Origin: Streptomyces sp. GSL17-111
GTDB lineage: Bacteria; Actinomycetota; Actinomycetes; Streptomycetales; Streptomycetaceae
Direction: 5' to 3'
Length of the DNA: 64,000 nt
Assembly (NCBI RefSeq): GCF_037911585.1
Contig: NZ_JBAJNS010000001.1
Location: forward strand, 4,635,501-4,699,500
In this document: in pieces, positions 18,201-24,923 of the stretch
Position numbering within the stretch: the first letter of the stretch is position 1
Layout: each line of letters starts with the position of its first letter
Position numbers and translations under genes: made by a program
Notes under the pieces: model-generated
Told to the model about the DNA's origin: nothing
What the model saw: the letters and a program-made list of their open reading frames with translations, nothing else
Databases searched by the model: none

Positions 18201-18587
18201 CTCGACGGGATGGCGGCCTGGCTGCACGTGCTGGAGGGAGCGCACGGGCAGGCCCTCGTCCTGCTGCGGGACGCCCTCGCCCGCACCGCCGAGGACCGCG
18301 TCACCCAGTTGGTCGCCCCGCACCTGACGACGACCCAGCTGGCCACCGCCGCCGAGGCGCTGGCCGGGGTCGGCCGGGCCGAGGACGCCGCCCGGGTGCT
18401 GGGCGCCTTCGACGCCCGCGACCTGCCCCTCGGCGCGGGCACGCGCAACGTACGGGACTGCCGGGAACGCGCCGAGGCCGCCGTCCGCCCGGTGCTCGGG
18501 GACGCCGCGTACGCCCGCGCCCACACCGACGGTGCCCGTCTCGCCCCCGCCGACGTCGCCCCGCTGTGCGGCGGCCCCCGGCGGTGA
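15249..18587 (+). CDS. AfsR/SARP-family transcriptional regulator with NB-ARC ATPase
   Basis: 1112 residues. Residues 1-90 form an OmpR-type winged helix (YGVLGAVRVERDDG, LVGRLRRTLGRDAVELADGGYRL). The bacterial transcriptional activation domain follows at about 95-240 (VDLHRFERL, ALALWRGPALADLPD, LGTDPGPGLRALHAELL). An NB-ARC/STAND ATPase begins with FVGREEELAAL and P-loop LLGTGGCGKTRLA near 304, then LLLLDNCEHV and DGLPLAIELAAARL. The C-terminal half is TPR-like helical. AfsR-class proteins activate secondary metabolism or transport by binding direct repeats. The GTG at 15249 is chosen; GGAGGGG lies about 12 bases upstream, and an ATG at 15241 is out of frame. It converges on a DrrAB-like exporter whose promoter has SARP-like repeats, a plausible target. 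Confidence 0.9.
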   Translation: MYRYGVLGAVRVERDDGSAVAVGGARLRALLTALAVRPGHVVGLPALTGAVWPEGDAPADPQAALQALVGRLRRTLGRDAVELADGGYRLDARPDDVDLHRFERLTAQGIAALDAGRPAAAVPVLDEALALWRGPALADLPDAADPAGVDPAARRAEARRTEARRARAEAVLATGGAAQALPELAQLCAEHPLDERAQLLRLRALRDAGRPAEALAAYESVRARLAARLGTDPGPGLRALHAELLTRTTAPPTAPHPEPSAPPSAPSAFPPGSLRPRLTSFVGREEELAALRAALPRHRLVTLLGTGGCGKTRLAQEAADALADHYPDGVRLAELASVRDPATVPEAVLTALGGRETVLGTSESLRAATRAGGPAADPLDRLAEHCAPRRMLLLLDNCEHVIDAAARLAERLALSCPHVTVLATSREPLGVGGESVVVVDPLPQAMALRLLQDRGAATRAGFSTAEDPGPCADLCRRLDGLPLAIELAAARLRSLTPRQLVERLGDRFRLLTGGSRTALPRQQTLRAVVDWSWDLLDEAERAVLRRLAVCSGGCAPEQAEEVCAGAGVAARDVVPLLGSLVDKSLVVADTTPDGMRYRLLETVAEYAAERLDEAGEREATRRRHLTAYRELARTTEPLLRGPGQRAHLERLERDHDNLRTALRRAVEAAEEHEALSLLHSMQWFWALRGHSGDVTTWSREVCALFPDPFAPPAEPAVPVPGRATAVPPPLPPDRLAEARRGAWLLQLCSGEPDMDLVSDPVYQDRLREVIRVYRPGLPQTCHPPGYAWLYALILLSEGELLFRALDATVDAARAGGEEWDLAFALHMRTRFALERPPALEQAARDAAEALAIFTRLQDAWGVAQALSGHGEIDERRGDRASAAGNYEAAVALAEELGAHSEVPLLRARLAGVHLEADEDPELVGHILREALREGQGQSEDVVVYVRVLLTMWHGRHGRTSEAHDQVRVLRTRFHEGAPPMFRGMLDGMAAWLHVLEGAHGQALVLLRDALARTAEDRVTQLVAPHLTTTQLATAAEALAGVGRAEDAARVLGAFDARDLPLGAGTRNVRDCRERAEAAVRPVLGDAAYARAHTDGARLAPADVAPLCGGPRR

Positions 18588-18589
18588 AG

Positions 18590-18621
18590 CCGCCCCGGCG
18601 GGCGTGAACCGGCCGGGGCGG
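18590..18621. terminator. Bidirectional terminator between the AfsR-like gene and the ABC permease
   Basis: CCGCCCCGGC (18590-18599) pairs perfectly with GCCGGGGCGG (18612-18621), 12-nt loop, starting two bases after the AfsR-like stop and between convergent genes. Confidence 0.75.
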
Positions 18622-18646
18622 GCGGGGCCGCCGGAAGCGCGGGCGC

Positions 18647-19474
18647 TCAGGTGCGGCGGCGGAAGGCGCGCACGGCCAGCGGGGCCGTCACGGCGGTGAG
18701 CCCCACGGCCCAGACGAGCGTCCACAGCACCGGCTGCGCCACCGGTCCCTGACCGATCATCAGCCCACGTGCGGCGTCGGCGGCGTGGGAGAGCGGGTTG
18801 ACGGAGGCGAACGCCTCCAGCCAGCCCGGCATCGTCTCGACCGGTACGAAGATCGACGACCCGAACTGCAGGGGCATCAGCGCCAGGAACGAGGCGCCCT
18901 GGATGGCCTGCGCGCTCTTCAGCAGCAGCCCGAGGAGCATGAAGATCCACAGCAGCGAGGTGCCGAACAGCGCCGTCAGCGCGACGGCCGCGCCCAGCTC
19001 GGCCCAGCGGCCGTCGACGTCCAGGCCGACGGCGAGTCCCACCAGCAGGAGCACGGCGAACGCCACGAGCATGCGCCCCAGTTCGACGACGACCTTCGCG
19101 ACCAGCACCGAGGAGCGGGCGATGGGCAGGGCGCGGAACCGGTCCATCACGCCGGTGCGCAGGTCCTCGTTGAGGCCGGTGCCGACGGCCATGGCGATCC
19201 CGATGCTGGTCATCGCCATCATGCCGGGCATCAGGTAGTCGGTGTACCGGTCCCGGTCGCCGTCGGCCCCGATCGCACCGCCGAAGACGTAGACGAACAG
19301 CAGCGTGAAGACGATGGGCATGAGCAGGGCGTCCATCATCGACTGCGGGTCGCCCTTGGCCTGGAGGGCCTGCCGGCGCACGAGGGCGCCGACGTGTCGC
19401 AGGTGGTCGCGCGGGGTGGGGGCACCCACGTCGACGGCGGAGGCGGGGGAGCGGGTCGCGGTCGCGGTGGTCAT
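18647..19474 (-). CDS. ABC-2 type permease (DrrB-like)
   Basis: 275 residues with six membrane helices of the ABC-2 exporter fold: LVRRQALQAKGDPQSMMDALLMPIVFTLLFVYVFGG, YTDYLMPGMMAMT, then the signature RTGVMDRFRALPIARSSVLVAKV and PVETMPGWLEAFASVNPLSHAADAARGLM. This is the DrrB subgroup that pairs with DrrA-like ATPases to export antibiotics, lipids or polyketides. Its ATG overlaps the stop of the ATPase gene (ATGA), so the two are translationally coupled. Substrate unknown. Confidence 0.92.
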   Translation of the reverse strand: MTTATATRSPASAVDVGAPTPRDHLRHVGALVRRQALQAKGDPQSMMDALLMPIVFTLLFVYVFGGAIGADGDRDRYTDYLMPGMMAMTSIGIAMAVGTGLNEDLRTGVMDRFRALPIARSSVLVAKVVVELGRMLVAFAVLLLVGLAVGLDVDGRWAELGAAVALTALFGTSLLWIFMLLGLLLKSAQAIQGASFLALMPLQFGSSIFVPVETMPGWLEAFASVNPLSHAADAARGLMIGQGPVAQPVLWTLVWAVGLTAVTAPLAVRAFRRRT

Positions 19475-20493
19475 GCGGCGGCCTCCTCGGTGGCGGGTGC
19501 GGTGGTGTCGGCGGGGGCGTCGGCGGGTGCGGTCCGCTCGCCGGTGAGGGCGAGGAACACCTCGTCCAGGCTGGGCAGGTGGGTGCCGACGCCAGCCAGC
19601 GCGAAGCCGCGCTCGGCCAGCAGCCGGACCACGTCGGTCAGGTGCGCGTCGCTCACGACGGGCACGTGCACCACGCCCTCGGCCACGTCGGCGCGGGGCG
19701 CGGTCGGGCCGGCGGCCCGGGACTGGGCGAGGGCGCCGAGCAGCCGGTGGAGCTCGCCGGGGTCGCCGGGACGGACCTCCAGGGTGCGCCCGCCGACCCG
19801 GGCCTTGAGGCCGTCCACCGTGCCCTCGGCGATGACCCTGCCCCGGTCGACGACGGTCAGCGCGCGGGCCAGTTGCTCGGCCTCCTCCATGTACTGGGTG
19901 GTGAGCAGGACGGTCGTGCCCTCGCGGGTCAGCCGGCGGACCTCGTCCCACACCTCGTTGCGGGTGCGCGGGTCGAGCCCGGTGGTCGGCTCGTCCAGGA
20001 AGAGGACCCGGGGGCGGCCGATCATGGAGGCCGCCAGGTCCAGGCGGCGCCGCATGCCGCCCGAGTAGGTGCGGGGCGGGCGGTGGGCGGCCTCCGTCAG
20101 GGAGAACCGTTCCAGCAGCGCGTCGGCGCGGGCCCGGGCGTCCGCGCGGGAGAGGTCCAGGAGCCGGCCGATGAGGTAGAGGTTCTCCCAGCCGGAGATC
20201 TTCTCGTCCACCGAGGCGTACTGCCCGGTCAGCCCGATCGCCCGGCGCAGCGACGCCGGCTGCCGGAGGACGTCGAGTCCGGCGACGCTCGCGCGGCCGG
20301 CGTCCGGCACGAGCAGGGTGGCCAGGCAGCGGACGAGGGTCGTCTTGCCCGCGCCGTTCGGCCCGAGCACGCCGTGCACCGTGCCCTCCGCCACCGCCAG
20401 GTCCACCCCGTCCAGGGCCCGGGTCTGACCGAAGTGCTTGACCAGGCCGTGGACGTCCACGGCGAGGTCGCTTCCGTTCGTTGTGCGCGTCAT
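19471..20493 (-). CDS. ABC transporter ATP-binding protein (DrrA-like)
   Basis: 340 residues. Walker A GPNGAGKTTLV (about 45), Q-loop GLTGQYASVDEKISGWENL (the DrrA-type QYASVD), signature YSGGMRRRLDLAASMIG, Walker B VLFLDEPTTGLDP, and H-loop replaced by Q in LLTTQYMEEAEQLA, normal for this subfamily. The C-terminal extension (residues about 230-320) with GTHLPSLDEVFLALTG is the DrrA regulatory tail. Forms an exporter with the overlapping permease downstream. Upstream lies a cluster of SARP-like direct repeats, suggesting control by the adjacent AfsR-like activator. Confidence 0.93.
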   Translation of the reverse strand: MTRTTNGSDLAVDVHGLVKHFGQTRALDGVDLAVAEGTVHGVLGPNGAGKTTLVRCLATLLVPDAGRASVAGLDVLRQPASLRRAIGLTGQYASVDEKISGWENLYLIGRLLDLSRADARARADALLERFSLTEAAHRPPRTYSGGMRRRLDLAASMIGRPRVLFLDEPTTGLDPRTRNEVWDEVRRLTREGTTVLLTTQYMEEAEQLARALTVVDRGRVIAEGTVDGLKARVGGRTLEVRPGDPGELHRLLGALAQSRAAGPTAPRADVAEGVVHVPVVSDAHLTDVVRLLAERGFALAGVGTHLPSLDEVFLALTGERTAPADAPADTTAPATEEAAA

Positions 20494-20513
20494 GCCGACG
20501 ACGGTGCCAGCCC

Positions 20514-20574
20514 CCGCCGACGGGCCGCCGACATCCTCCCGGCGCTACCGACGCACCACCGACGGACCGCCGAC
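20514..20574 (-). promoter_or_regulatory. Five direct octamer repeats upstream of the DrrAB-like exporter (candidate SARP site)
   Basis: On the minus strand, octamers GTCGGCGG, GTCGGTGG, GTCGGTAG, GTCGGCGG, GTCGGCGG occupy 20567-20574, 20556-20563, 20545-20552, 20525-20532 and 20514-20521. Spacing is 11, 11, 20 and 11 bp. Heptamer/octamer direct repeats phased at 11 bp in front of a promoter are the known binding-site style of SARP activators. The array ends 20 bp before the ATPase start codon. Confidence 0.6.
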
Positions 20575-20598
20575 AGCGGGCGGGCCCGGGCACGCCAC

Positions 20599-20640
20599 GG
20601 CCCGTCGGCGGGGCTGGGGGAGGGGCCGGGCCGACGGGCC
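20599..20640 (-). terminator. Terminator after panB
   Basis: Perfect 11-bp inverted repeat GGCCCGTCGGC (20599-20609) and GCCGACGGGCC (20630-20640) with a 20-nt G-rich loop, 20 bp past the panB stop on the minus strand. Confidence 0.75.
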
Positions 20641-20660
20641 GCGCGGTGTGCCGGGAGAAG

Positions 20661-21524
20661 TCAGTGGAAGGTGTGCTCCTCCTGCGGGAAGGCGCCGCCC
20701 GCGACGTCGTCGGCGAACGCCTTCGCGGCGTCACCGAGGGCCGCGCGCAGTTGCGCGTACTGCTTGACGAAGCGCGGCACCCGGCCGCCGGTGAGGCCCG
20801 CCATGTCCGTCCACACCAGCACCTGGGCGTCGCAGGCGCCACCGGCGCCGATGCCGATGGTGGGGATGTGCAGGGAGCGGGTCACCTCGGCGGCCAGCTC
20901 GGCCGGGACCATCTCCAGGACGACGGCGAAGGCGCCGGCGTCCTGCGCGGCCTTGGCGTCCCGCAGCAGCCGGTGCGCGTCCTCGTCGCCCCGGCCCTGC
21001 ACCCGGTAGCCCATGGTGTTCACGGACTGCGGGGTCAGCCCCAGGTGCGACATGACGGGGATGCCGGCGGAGACCAGCAGCTCCGTCTGCGCCAGCGAGC
21101 GCTCGCCGCCCTCCAGCTTCACCGCGCCGACGCCGGCGTCCTTGACGAGCCGGGTCGCGCTGCGCAGCGCCTGGGTCGGGCCCTCCTGGTACGAGCCGAA
21201 GGGCAGGTCGCCGACGACCAGGGCGCGGCGCGTGCCGCGCACGACGGCGGCGGAGAGCATCGCCATCTGGTCCAGCGTGACCGGGACCGTGGTGTCGTAG
21301 CCGAGGTGGCAGTTCCCCGCCGAGTCCCCCACGAGGAGGACGGGGATGCCCGACTCGTCGAAGACGGAGGCGGTCACCGCGTCGTAGGCGGTGAGCATCG
21401 CCCACTTCTCGCCGCGCTCCTTGGCTGCGGCGAGGTCGCGGACGGTGATGCGCCGGTTCTGGGCCGTACCGTACAGACTCTTCACGGCCTGGCTGCTGTC
21501 GGCAGCCGTGTGGGCATGCGTCAT
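20661..21524 (-). CDS. panB: 3-methyl-2-oxobutanoate hydroxymethyltransferase
   Basis: 287 residues; first committed step of pantothenate/CoA synthesis, adding a hydroxymethyl group from 5,10-methylene-THF to alpha-ketoisovalerate. Family blocks are clear: MLTAYDAVTASVFDESGIPVLLVGDSAGN (metal and substrate site), VVGDLPFGSYQ, AVKLEGG, PVMSHLGLTPQSVN, VLEMVPAELA (catalytic Glu) and IPTIGIGAGGACDAQVLVWTDM. ATG 21524 is selected because AGGAG lies eight bases upstream. Monocistronic, closed by the hairpin at 20599-20640; the 413-bp upstream gap separates it from a divergent EEP gene. Confidence 0.95.
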   Translation of the reverse strand: MTHAHTAADSSQAVKSLYGTAQNRRITVRDLAAAKERGEKWAMLTAYDAVTASVFDESGIPVLLVGDSAGNCHLGYDTTVPVTLDQMAMLSAAVVRGTRRALVVGDLPFGSYQEGPTQALRSATRLVKDAGVGAVKLEGGERSLAQTELLVSAGIPVMSHLGLTPQSVNTMGYRVQGRGDEDAHRLLRDAKAAQDAGAFAVVLEMVPAELAAEVTRSLHIPTIGIGAGGACDAQVLVWTDMAGLTGGRVPRFVKQYAQLRAALGDAAKAFADDVAGGAFPQEEHTFH

Positions 21525-21937
21525 GGCATGGGCTCCTGGTGTGTCGTCTCGAAGCGCCCTGACGGCGTCTCCGGATCGCTGTCCATGGTGGCACCTCCGG
21601 CGGCTCCGGGGGAAGGGGAGCGGGGCCGCGTCACACCGGGTCCCGGACGGCCCCGGCGCCGCGCCCAGTACGCCGCAGGGCCGTCGCGGCGCGCCCGAGA
21701 GCCGCTGAACGCAGCCGCCGCGTCCCGTCCCGGAGCCCGCCGGTGGCACGGCGTGAGCCGCTTCACCTGGCAGGAAGCGGAACTGAGGGGATGTACGGGA
21801 TCGTCCTTCCCGCAGTACGGTCGGCCGCGCCCGACCGTACGGGAGTTCCCCTGGGAGGGGCGTGCCCGCCGCGGGTTCGTGCTTCGATGACCAGGGGGGC
21901 ACGAGCGGGACTGGACCACCGGCAGTGAGGAACACGC
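21525..21937. other. Intergenic region between panB and the EEP gene
   Basis: 413 bp without a convincing gene. Short frames here are shadows with Arg/Pro/Ala-rich composition and no ribosome sites. It holds the promoters of two divergent genes and one clear symmetric element at 21815-21840. Nothing else recognised. Confidence 0.6.
21815..21840. promoter_or_regulatory. 10-bp perfect inverted repeat, candidate operator or hairpin
   Basis: GTACGGTCGG (21815-21824) and CCGACCGTAC (21831-21840) with a 6-nt centre CCGCGC. It lies about 100 bp upstream of the EEP gene and 290 bp upstream of panB, far from any stop codon, so an operator is more likely than a terminator. Confidence 0.5.
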
Positions 21938-22975
21938 ATGGCACGGGCGTACACGGTGCACACGGACGCGGCCGCGGGCGACGAGGAGTCGACCGCCGAA
22001 CGCCCCGGCGCCGCGGACGGCCGCACCGGCCGGGGCTGGCGCGCTCCCGGGATCTGGCGTCGCGGCATCGTCCTCGCCGTCCTCGCCGTGCTGCTGGGCG
22101 CCACCATGGCCCTGCACGCCCGGATGCCGAACGCGGTCGGCAACCTGGGCAGCCTTGTGGAGACGTTCCTGCCGTGGTTCGGCCTCGGCGTCCCGGTGCT
22201 GCTGGTGGCCGCCCTGCTGCGGCGCTCGATGACGGCGCTGGCCGCGCTGCTGGTGCCCGTCGTGGTGTGGGCGGGGATGTTCGGCGGGCTGCTGACGACC
22301 AAGTCGGCCGAGGGCGGTGACCTCACGGTCCTCACCCACAACGTCGACGCGGGCAACGCGGACCCGGCGGGCACGGCGGAGGCGCTGGCGGAGTCGGGGG
22401 TGGACGTCGTCGCGCTGGAGGAACTGCCCACGCGCTCGACCGAGGTGTACGAGCGGGCCCTCGCCGAGGAGTACCCGCACCGTGCGGTGCTGGGCACCAT
22501 CGGCGTGTGGAGCAGGTTCCCGCTGCGGGACACGGCACCCGTCGACATCAAGATCGGCTGGACGCGGGCCCTGCGGACGACGGTGGTCACGCCGCAGGGG
22601 CCGGTCGCGGTCTTCGCGGCGCACCTGCCCTCGGTCCGGGTGAAGCTCGACGCCGGTTTCACGGCGGGGCAGCGTGACGACGCGGCCGACCAGCTGGGCC
22701 GGGCCATCGCCGACGAGCCGCTGGCGGACGTCGTCCTGCTCGGCGATCTCAACGGCACCATGAACGACCGGGCCCTGGCCTCGGTCACCGCGCAGATGCG
22801 CTCCACCCAGGGGGCCGCCGGGGACGGCTTCGGCTTCTCCTGGCCCGCGTCCTTCCCGATGGCGCGGATCGACCAGATCATGGTGCGCGGGCTCGAGCCG
22901 GTCTCGTCCTGGACCCTCCCCGCGACCGGCAGCGACCACCTCCCGGTGGCCGCGTCGCTCACCCTGTCCGGCTGA
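21938..22975 (+). CDS. Membrane-anchored endonuclease/exonuclease/phosphatase (EEP) family protein
   Basis: 345 residues. Three N-terminal membrane helices (residues about 44-60, 72-90 and 95-115) are followed by an extracytoplasmic EEP domain: LTVLTHNVDAGNADP (Asn ligand), VDVVALEELPT (catalytic Glu), VAVFAAHLPSVR, VVLLGDLNGTMND (Asp-x-Asn), ARIDQIMVRG and TGSDHLPVAASL (terminal Asp-His). This arrangement resembles actinobacterial surface nucleases or sphingomyelinase-like phosphodiesterases; substrate not determinable. ATG 21938 follows a ggcagtgagg-type site. Monocistronic. Confidence 0.85.
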   Translation: MARAYTVHTDAAAGDEESTAERPGAADGRTGRGWRAPGIWRRGIVLAVLAVLLGATMALHARMPNAVGNLGSLVETFLPWFGLGVPVLLVAALLRRSMTALAALLVPVVVWAGMFGGLLTTKSAEGGDLTVLTHNVDAGNADPAGTAEALAESGVDVVALEELPTRSTEVYERALAEEYPHRAVLGTIGVWSRFPLRDTAPVDIKIGWTRALRTTVVTPQGPVAVFAAHLPSVRVKLDAGFTAGQRDDAADQLGRAIADEPLADVVLLGDLNGTMNDRALASVTAQMRSTQGAAGDGFGFSWPASFPMARIDQIMVRGLEPVSSWTLPATGSDHLPVAASLTLSG

Positions 22976-23032
22976 GGACGCCGGGGGCGCGGGCCGGGGA
23001 TTTCGTCGTGGGGGCACGGCCGTGCGAGACTT

Positions 23033-23049
23033 TGTTTCGGCGGTAAACA
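23033..23049. promoter_or_regulatory. AT-rich inverted repeat in the promoter region of the MFS gene
   Basis: TGTTT (23033-23037) and AAACA (23045-23049) flank CGGCGGT, embedded in an AT-rich patch that stands out from the surrounding GC-rich DNA, 45 bp upstream of the start codon. It has the form of a small-repressor operator and may overlap the -10/-35 region. Confidence 0.4.
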
Positions 23050-23093
23050 TAACCTGGCTCCCGACGCCCGGACCGGAACGGAAAGGCCCCCGC

Positions 23094-24308
23094 ATGCCCC
23101 TCGCTGTGCTCGCCCTGGCGATCGGCGCCTTCGGTATCGGTATGACCGAGTTCGTGATGATGGGCCTGCTCCCCGACGTCGCAGAGGACCTGGGCACCTC
23201 CGTCCCCACCGCCGGGCACCTCGTCTCGGCGTACGCCATCGGCGTCGTCATCGGCGCCCCGCTCCTGACGGCGGTCGGCGCCCGGGTGCCGCGCCGCCGC
23301 ATGCTCGTGGCTCTCATGGCCCTGTTCACCGTCGGGAACCTGGCCTCCGTGCTCGCCCCCGGCTTCGGCACCCTGCTCGCCGGACGGCTGCTCGCCGGCC
23401 TGCCGCACGGCGCCTTCTTCGGTGTCGGCGCCGTGGTCGCCGCCCGGCTGGTCGCCCCGGACCGGCAGGCCCGCGCCGTCGCCGCGATGTTCCTCGGCCT
23501 GACCGTGGCCAACGTCGTCGGCGTCCCCGCCGGGACCGCCCTCGGCCAGCACTTCGGCTGGCGGGCGACGTTCCTCGTCGTCACCGCCGTCGGTGTCGTG
23601 GCCATGGCCGCCCTGGCGGCGCTCGTGCCCCGGCTGCCCCGGGAGTCCGGCGCCGGACTGGGCGGCGAACTGCGCGCGCTCGCCGACCGCCAGGTGCTCC
23701 TCGGGCTGCTCACCGCCGTCTTCGGCTTCGCGGGCGTCTTCGCGGTCTACAGCTACCTCGCCTCGACGGTCACCGAGGTGACGGGCCTGGCGGAGTCCTC
23801 GGTGACGCTCGTCCTCGCCCTCTTCGGCATCGGCATGACGCTCGGCGCCCTCGTCGCCGGGCCGCTCACCGACCGGGCGCTGCGGCCCACGCTCTACGGC
23901 TCCCTGACCGCGCTGGCCCTCGTGCTGCTCGCCTTCCACTTCACGGCCCACGTCCGGTGGGCGGCCCTGGTCACCGTCGTGCTCATCGGCGCCGTGGGCT
24001 TCATGACCACCACACCGCTCCAGTTGCTGGTGATGAACAAGGCGCGGGCGGCGCCCACCCTGGCCTCCGCCTCCAACCACTCGGCGTTCAACCTGGCCAA
24101 CGCGGGCGGTGCCTGGCTCGGCGGCCTGGCCGTCTCGGCCGGCTGGGGCTGGACCTCGCCGTCCCTGGTGGGCGCGGGGCTGGCCGTGCTGGGCCTGGCG
24201 GTCGCCGTCGCCGCCGGACGGCTGGACCGCGATCCCGCCACCCCCCGGCCCGCCTCCCGCGTCGTCTTCCGGGGCGCCCTGCGGACGCGGGACCACCAGC
24301 GCGTGTGA
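23094..24308 (+). CDS. MFS transporter, AraJ/arabinose-efflux-like group
   Basis: 404 residues, 12 helices. MPLAVLALAIGAFGIGMTEFVMMGLLPDVAEDLGTSVPTAG is the hallmark start of the DHA1 sugar-efflux/AraJ and chloramphenicol-resistance group. GARVPRRRMLVALM is motif A, and AGLPHGAFFGVGAVVAARLV and SASNHSAFNLANAGGAWLGG are group-specific. GGAAAGG lies about nine bases upstream of ATG 23094; in-frame codons further up overlap the promoter-like AT patch. Probably exports a drug or sugar derivative; the substrate is not defined. Confidence 0.88.
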   Translation: MPLAVLALAIGAFGIGMTEFVMMGLLPDVAEDLGTSVPTAGHLVSAYAIGVVIGAPLLTAVGARVPRRRMLVALMALFTVGNLASVLAPGFGTLLAGRLLAGLPHGAFFGVGAVVAARLVAPDRQARAVAAMFLGLTVANVVGVPAGTALGQHFGWRATFLVVTAVGVVAMAALAALVPRLPRESGAGLGGELRALADRQVLLGLLTAVFGFAGVFAVYSYLASTVTEVTGLAESSVTLVLALFGIGMTLGALVAGPLTDRALRPTLYGSLTALALVLLAFHFTAHVRWAALVTVVLIGAVGFMTTTPLQLLVMNKARAAPTLASASNHSAFNLANAGGAWLGGLAVSAGWGWTSPSLVGAGLAVLGLAVAVAAGRLDRDPATPRPASRVVFRGALRTRDHQRV

Positions 24309-24326
24309 GCCGCGGGCGGCGCGTCA

Positions 24327-24366
24327 CCCCGCGTCACTCCACGGCGCCCCGCGTCACTCCACGGCG
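24327..24366. repeat. Perfect 20-bp tandem duplication spanning a stop codon
   Basis: CCCCGCGTCACTCCACGGCG occurs at 24327-24346 and again at 24347-24366. The second copy contains the TGA of the leftward membrane-protein gene, and the first duplicates it just downstream. A recent slippage event. Confidence 0.9.
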
Positions 24367-24806
24367 CGGTAGGCCAGCGCCGTCGTCACGCCGTAGGCGA
24401 GGTGCGGCACGATGTCGGAGACCCAGCTGTCGCCGCCCCACGAGGACGGGTCCGTCACACCCAGCGCGGACGCCGGGACGTCGCTGCCGGCCATCGCCAG
24501 CGCCCCCAGGGCCGGGCCGTCGAGCCAGCCGGGCAGCCGCACCCCGGCCCCGCGCAGCAGCCCGTAGGCCGCCCCCACGCCGAGGCCGGTGAGGTAGCCG
24601 AGCAGGGCGCCGGACGCCTGCTCCCGGTTCGTCTCCTCCTCCCCGCCGCCCAGCTCCACGCCCGCCGTGTCCGCCAGCCGGTCCGCCACCTCGGCGGGCA
24701 CCTGGCTGGCGGGCCGGGCGCGGAGCAGCATGTCGCCGTACGTGACGAGGTTGAGCGCGGTCGTACCGGCCGCTCCGGCGAGCAGTCCTTTGGCGAGCGC
24801 GTGCAT
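24354..24806 (-). CDS. Conserved hypothetical membrane-associated protein
   Basis: 150 residues, Gly/Ala-rich. MHALAKGLLAGAAGTTALNLVTYGDMLLRARPASQVP opens with an amphipathic or membrane-inserting helix. ASGALLGYLTGLGVGAAYGLLRG is a second hydrophobic stretch, and DIVPHLAYGVTTALAYRAVE closes the protein. No enzyme motif. It resembles small Streptomyces proteins of unknown function in which Gly-zipper helices pack in the membrane. Its stop codon lies in a tandem 20-bp duplication. Converges on the MFS gene with 45 bp between stops. Confidence 0.65.
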   Translation of the reverse strand: MHALAKGLLAGAAGTTALNLVTYGDMLLRARPASQVPAEVADRLADTAGVELGGGEEETNREQASGALLGYLTGLGVGAAYGLLRGAGVRLPGWLDGPALGALAMAGSDVPASALGVTDPSSWGGDSWVSDIVPHLAYGVTTALAYRAVE

Positions 24807-24856
24807 CGGGGCACCTCCGTGCGGAGTGACGGGCGTACGGCCCGACGGGGTACCCC

Positions 24857-24899
24857 GGCCCGCCGCCCGCGAACCTGGGCCCGCAGCGGGCGGCGGGCC
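24857..24899 (-). terminator. Terminator after nadE
   Basis: Perfect 14-bp inverted repeat GGCCCGCCGCCCGC (24857-24870) and its complement (24886-24899), 15-nt loop, 25 bp past the nadE stop. Confidence 0.8.
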
Positions 24900-24923
24900 A
24901 GCGGGCCCCGCACCGGCCCCGCG

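Noticed and set aside
21743..21928. 61-residue frame upstream of the EEP gene
   Set aside because: It has no ribosome site, overlaps the symmetric element at 21815-21840 and has composition typical of a shadow frame.
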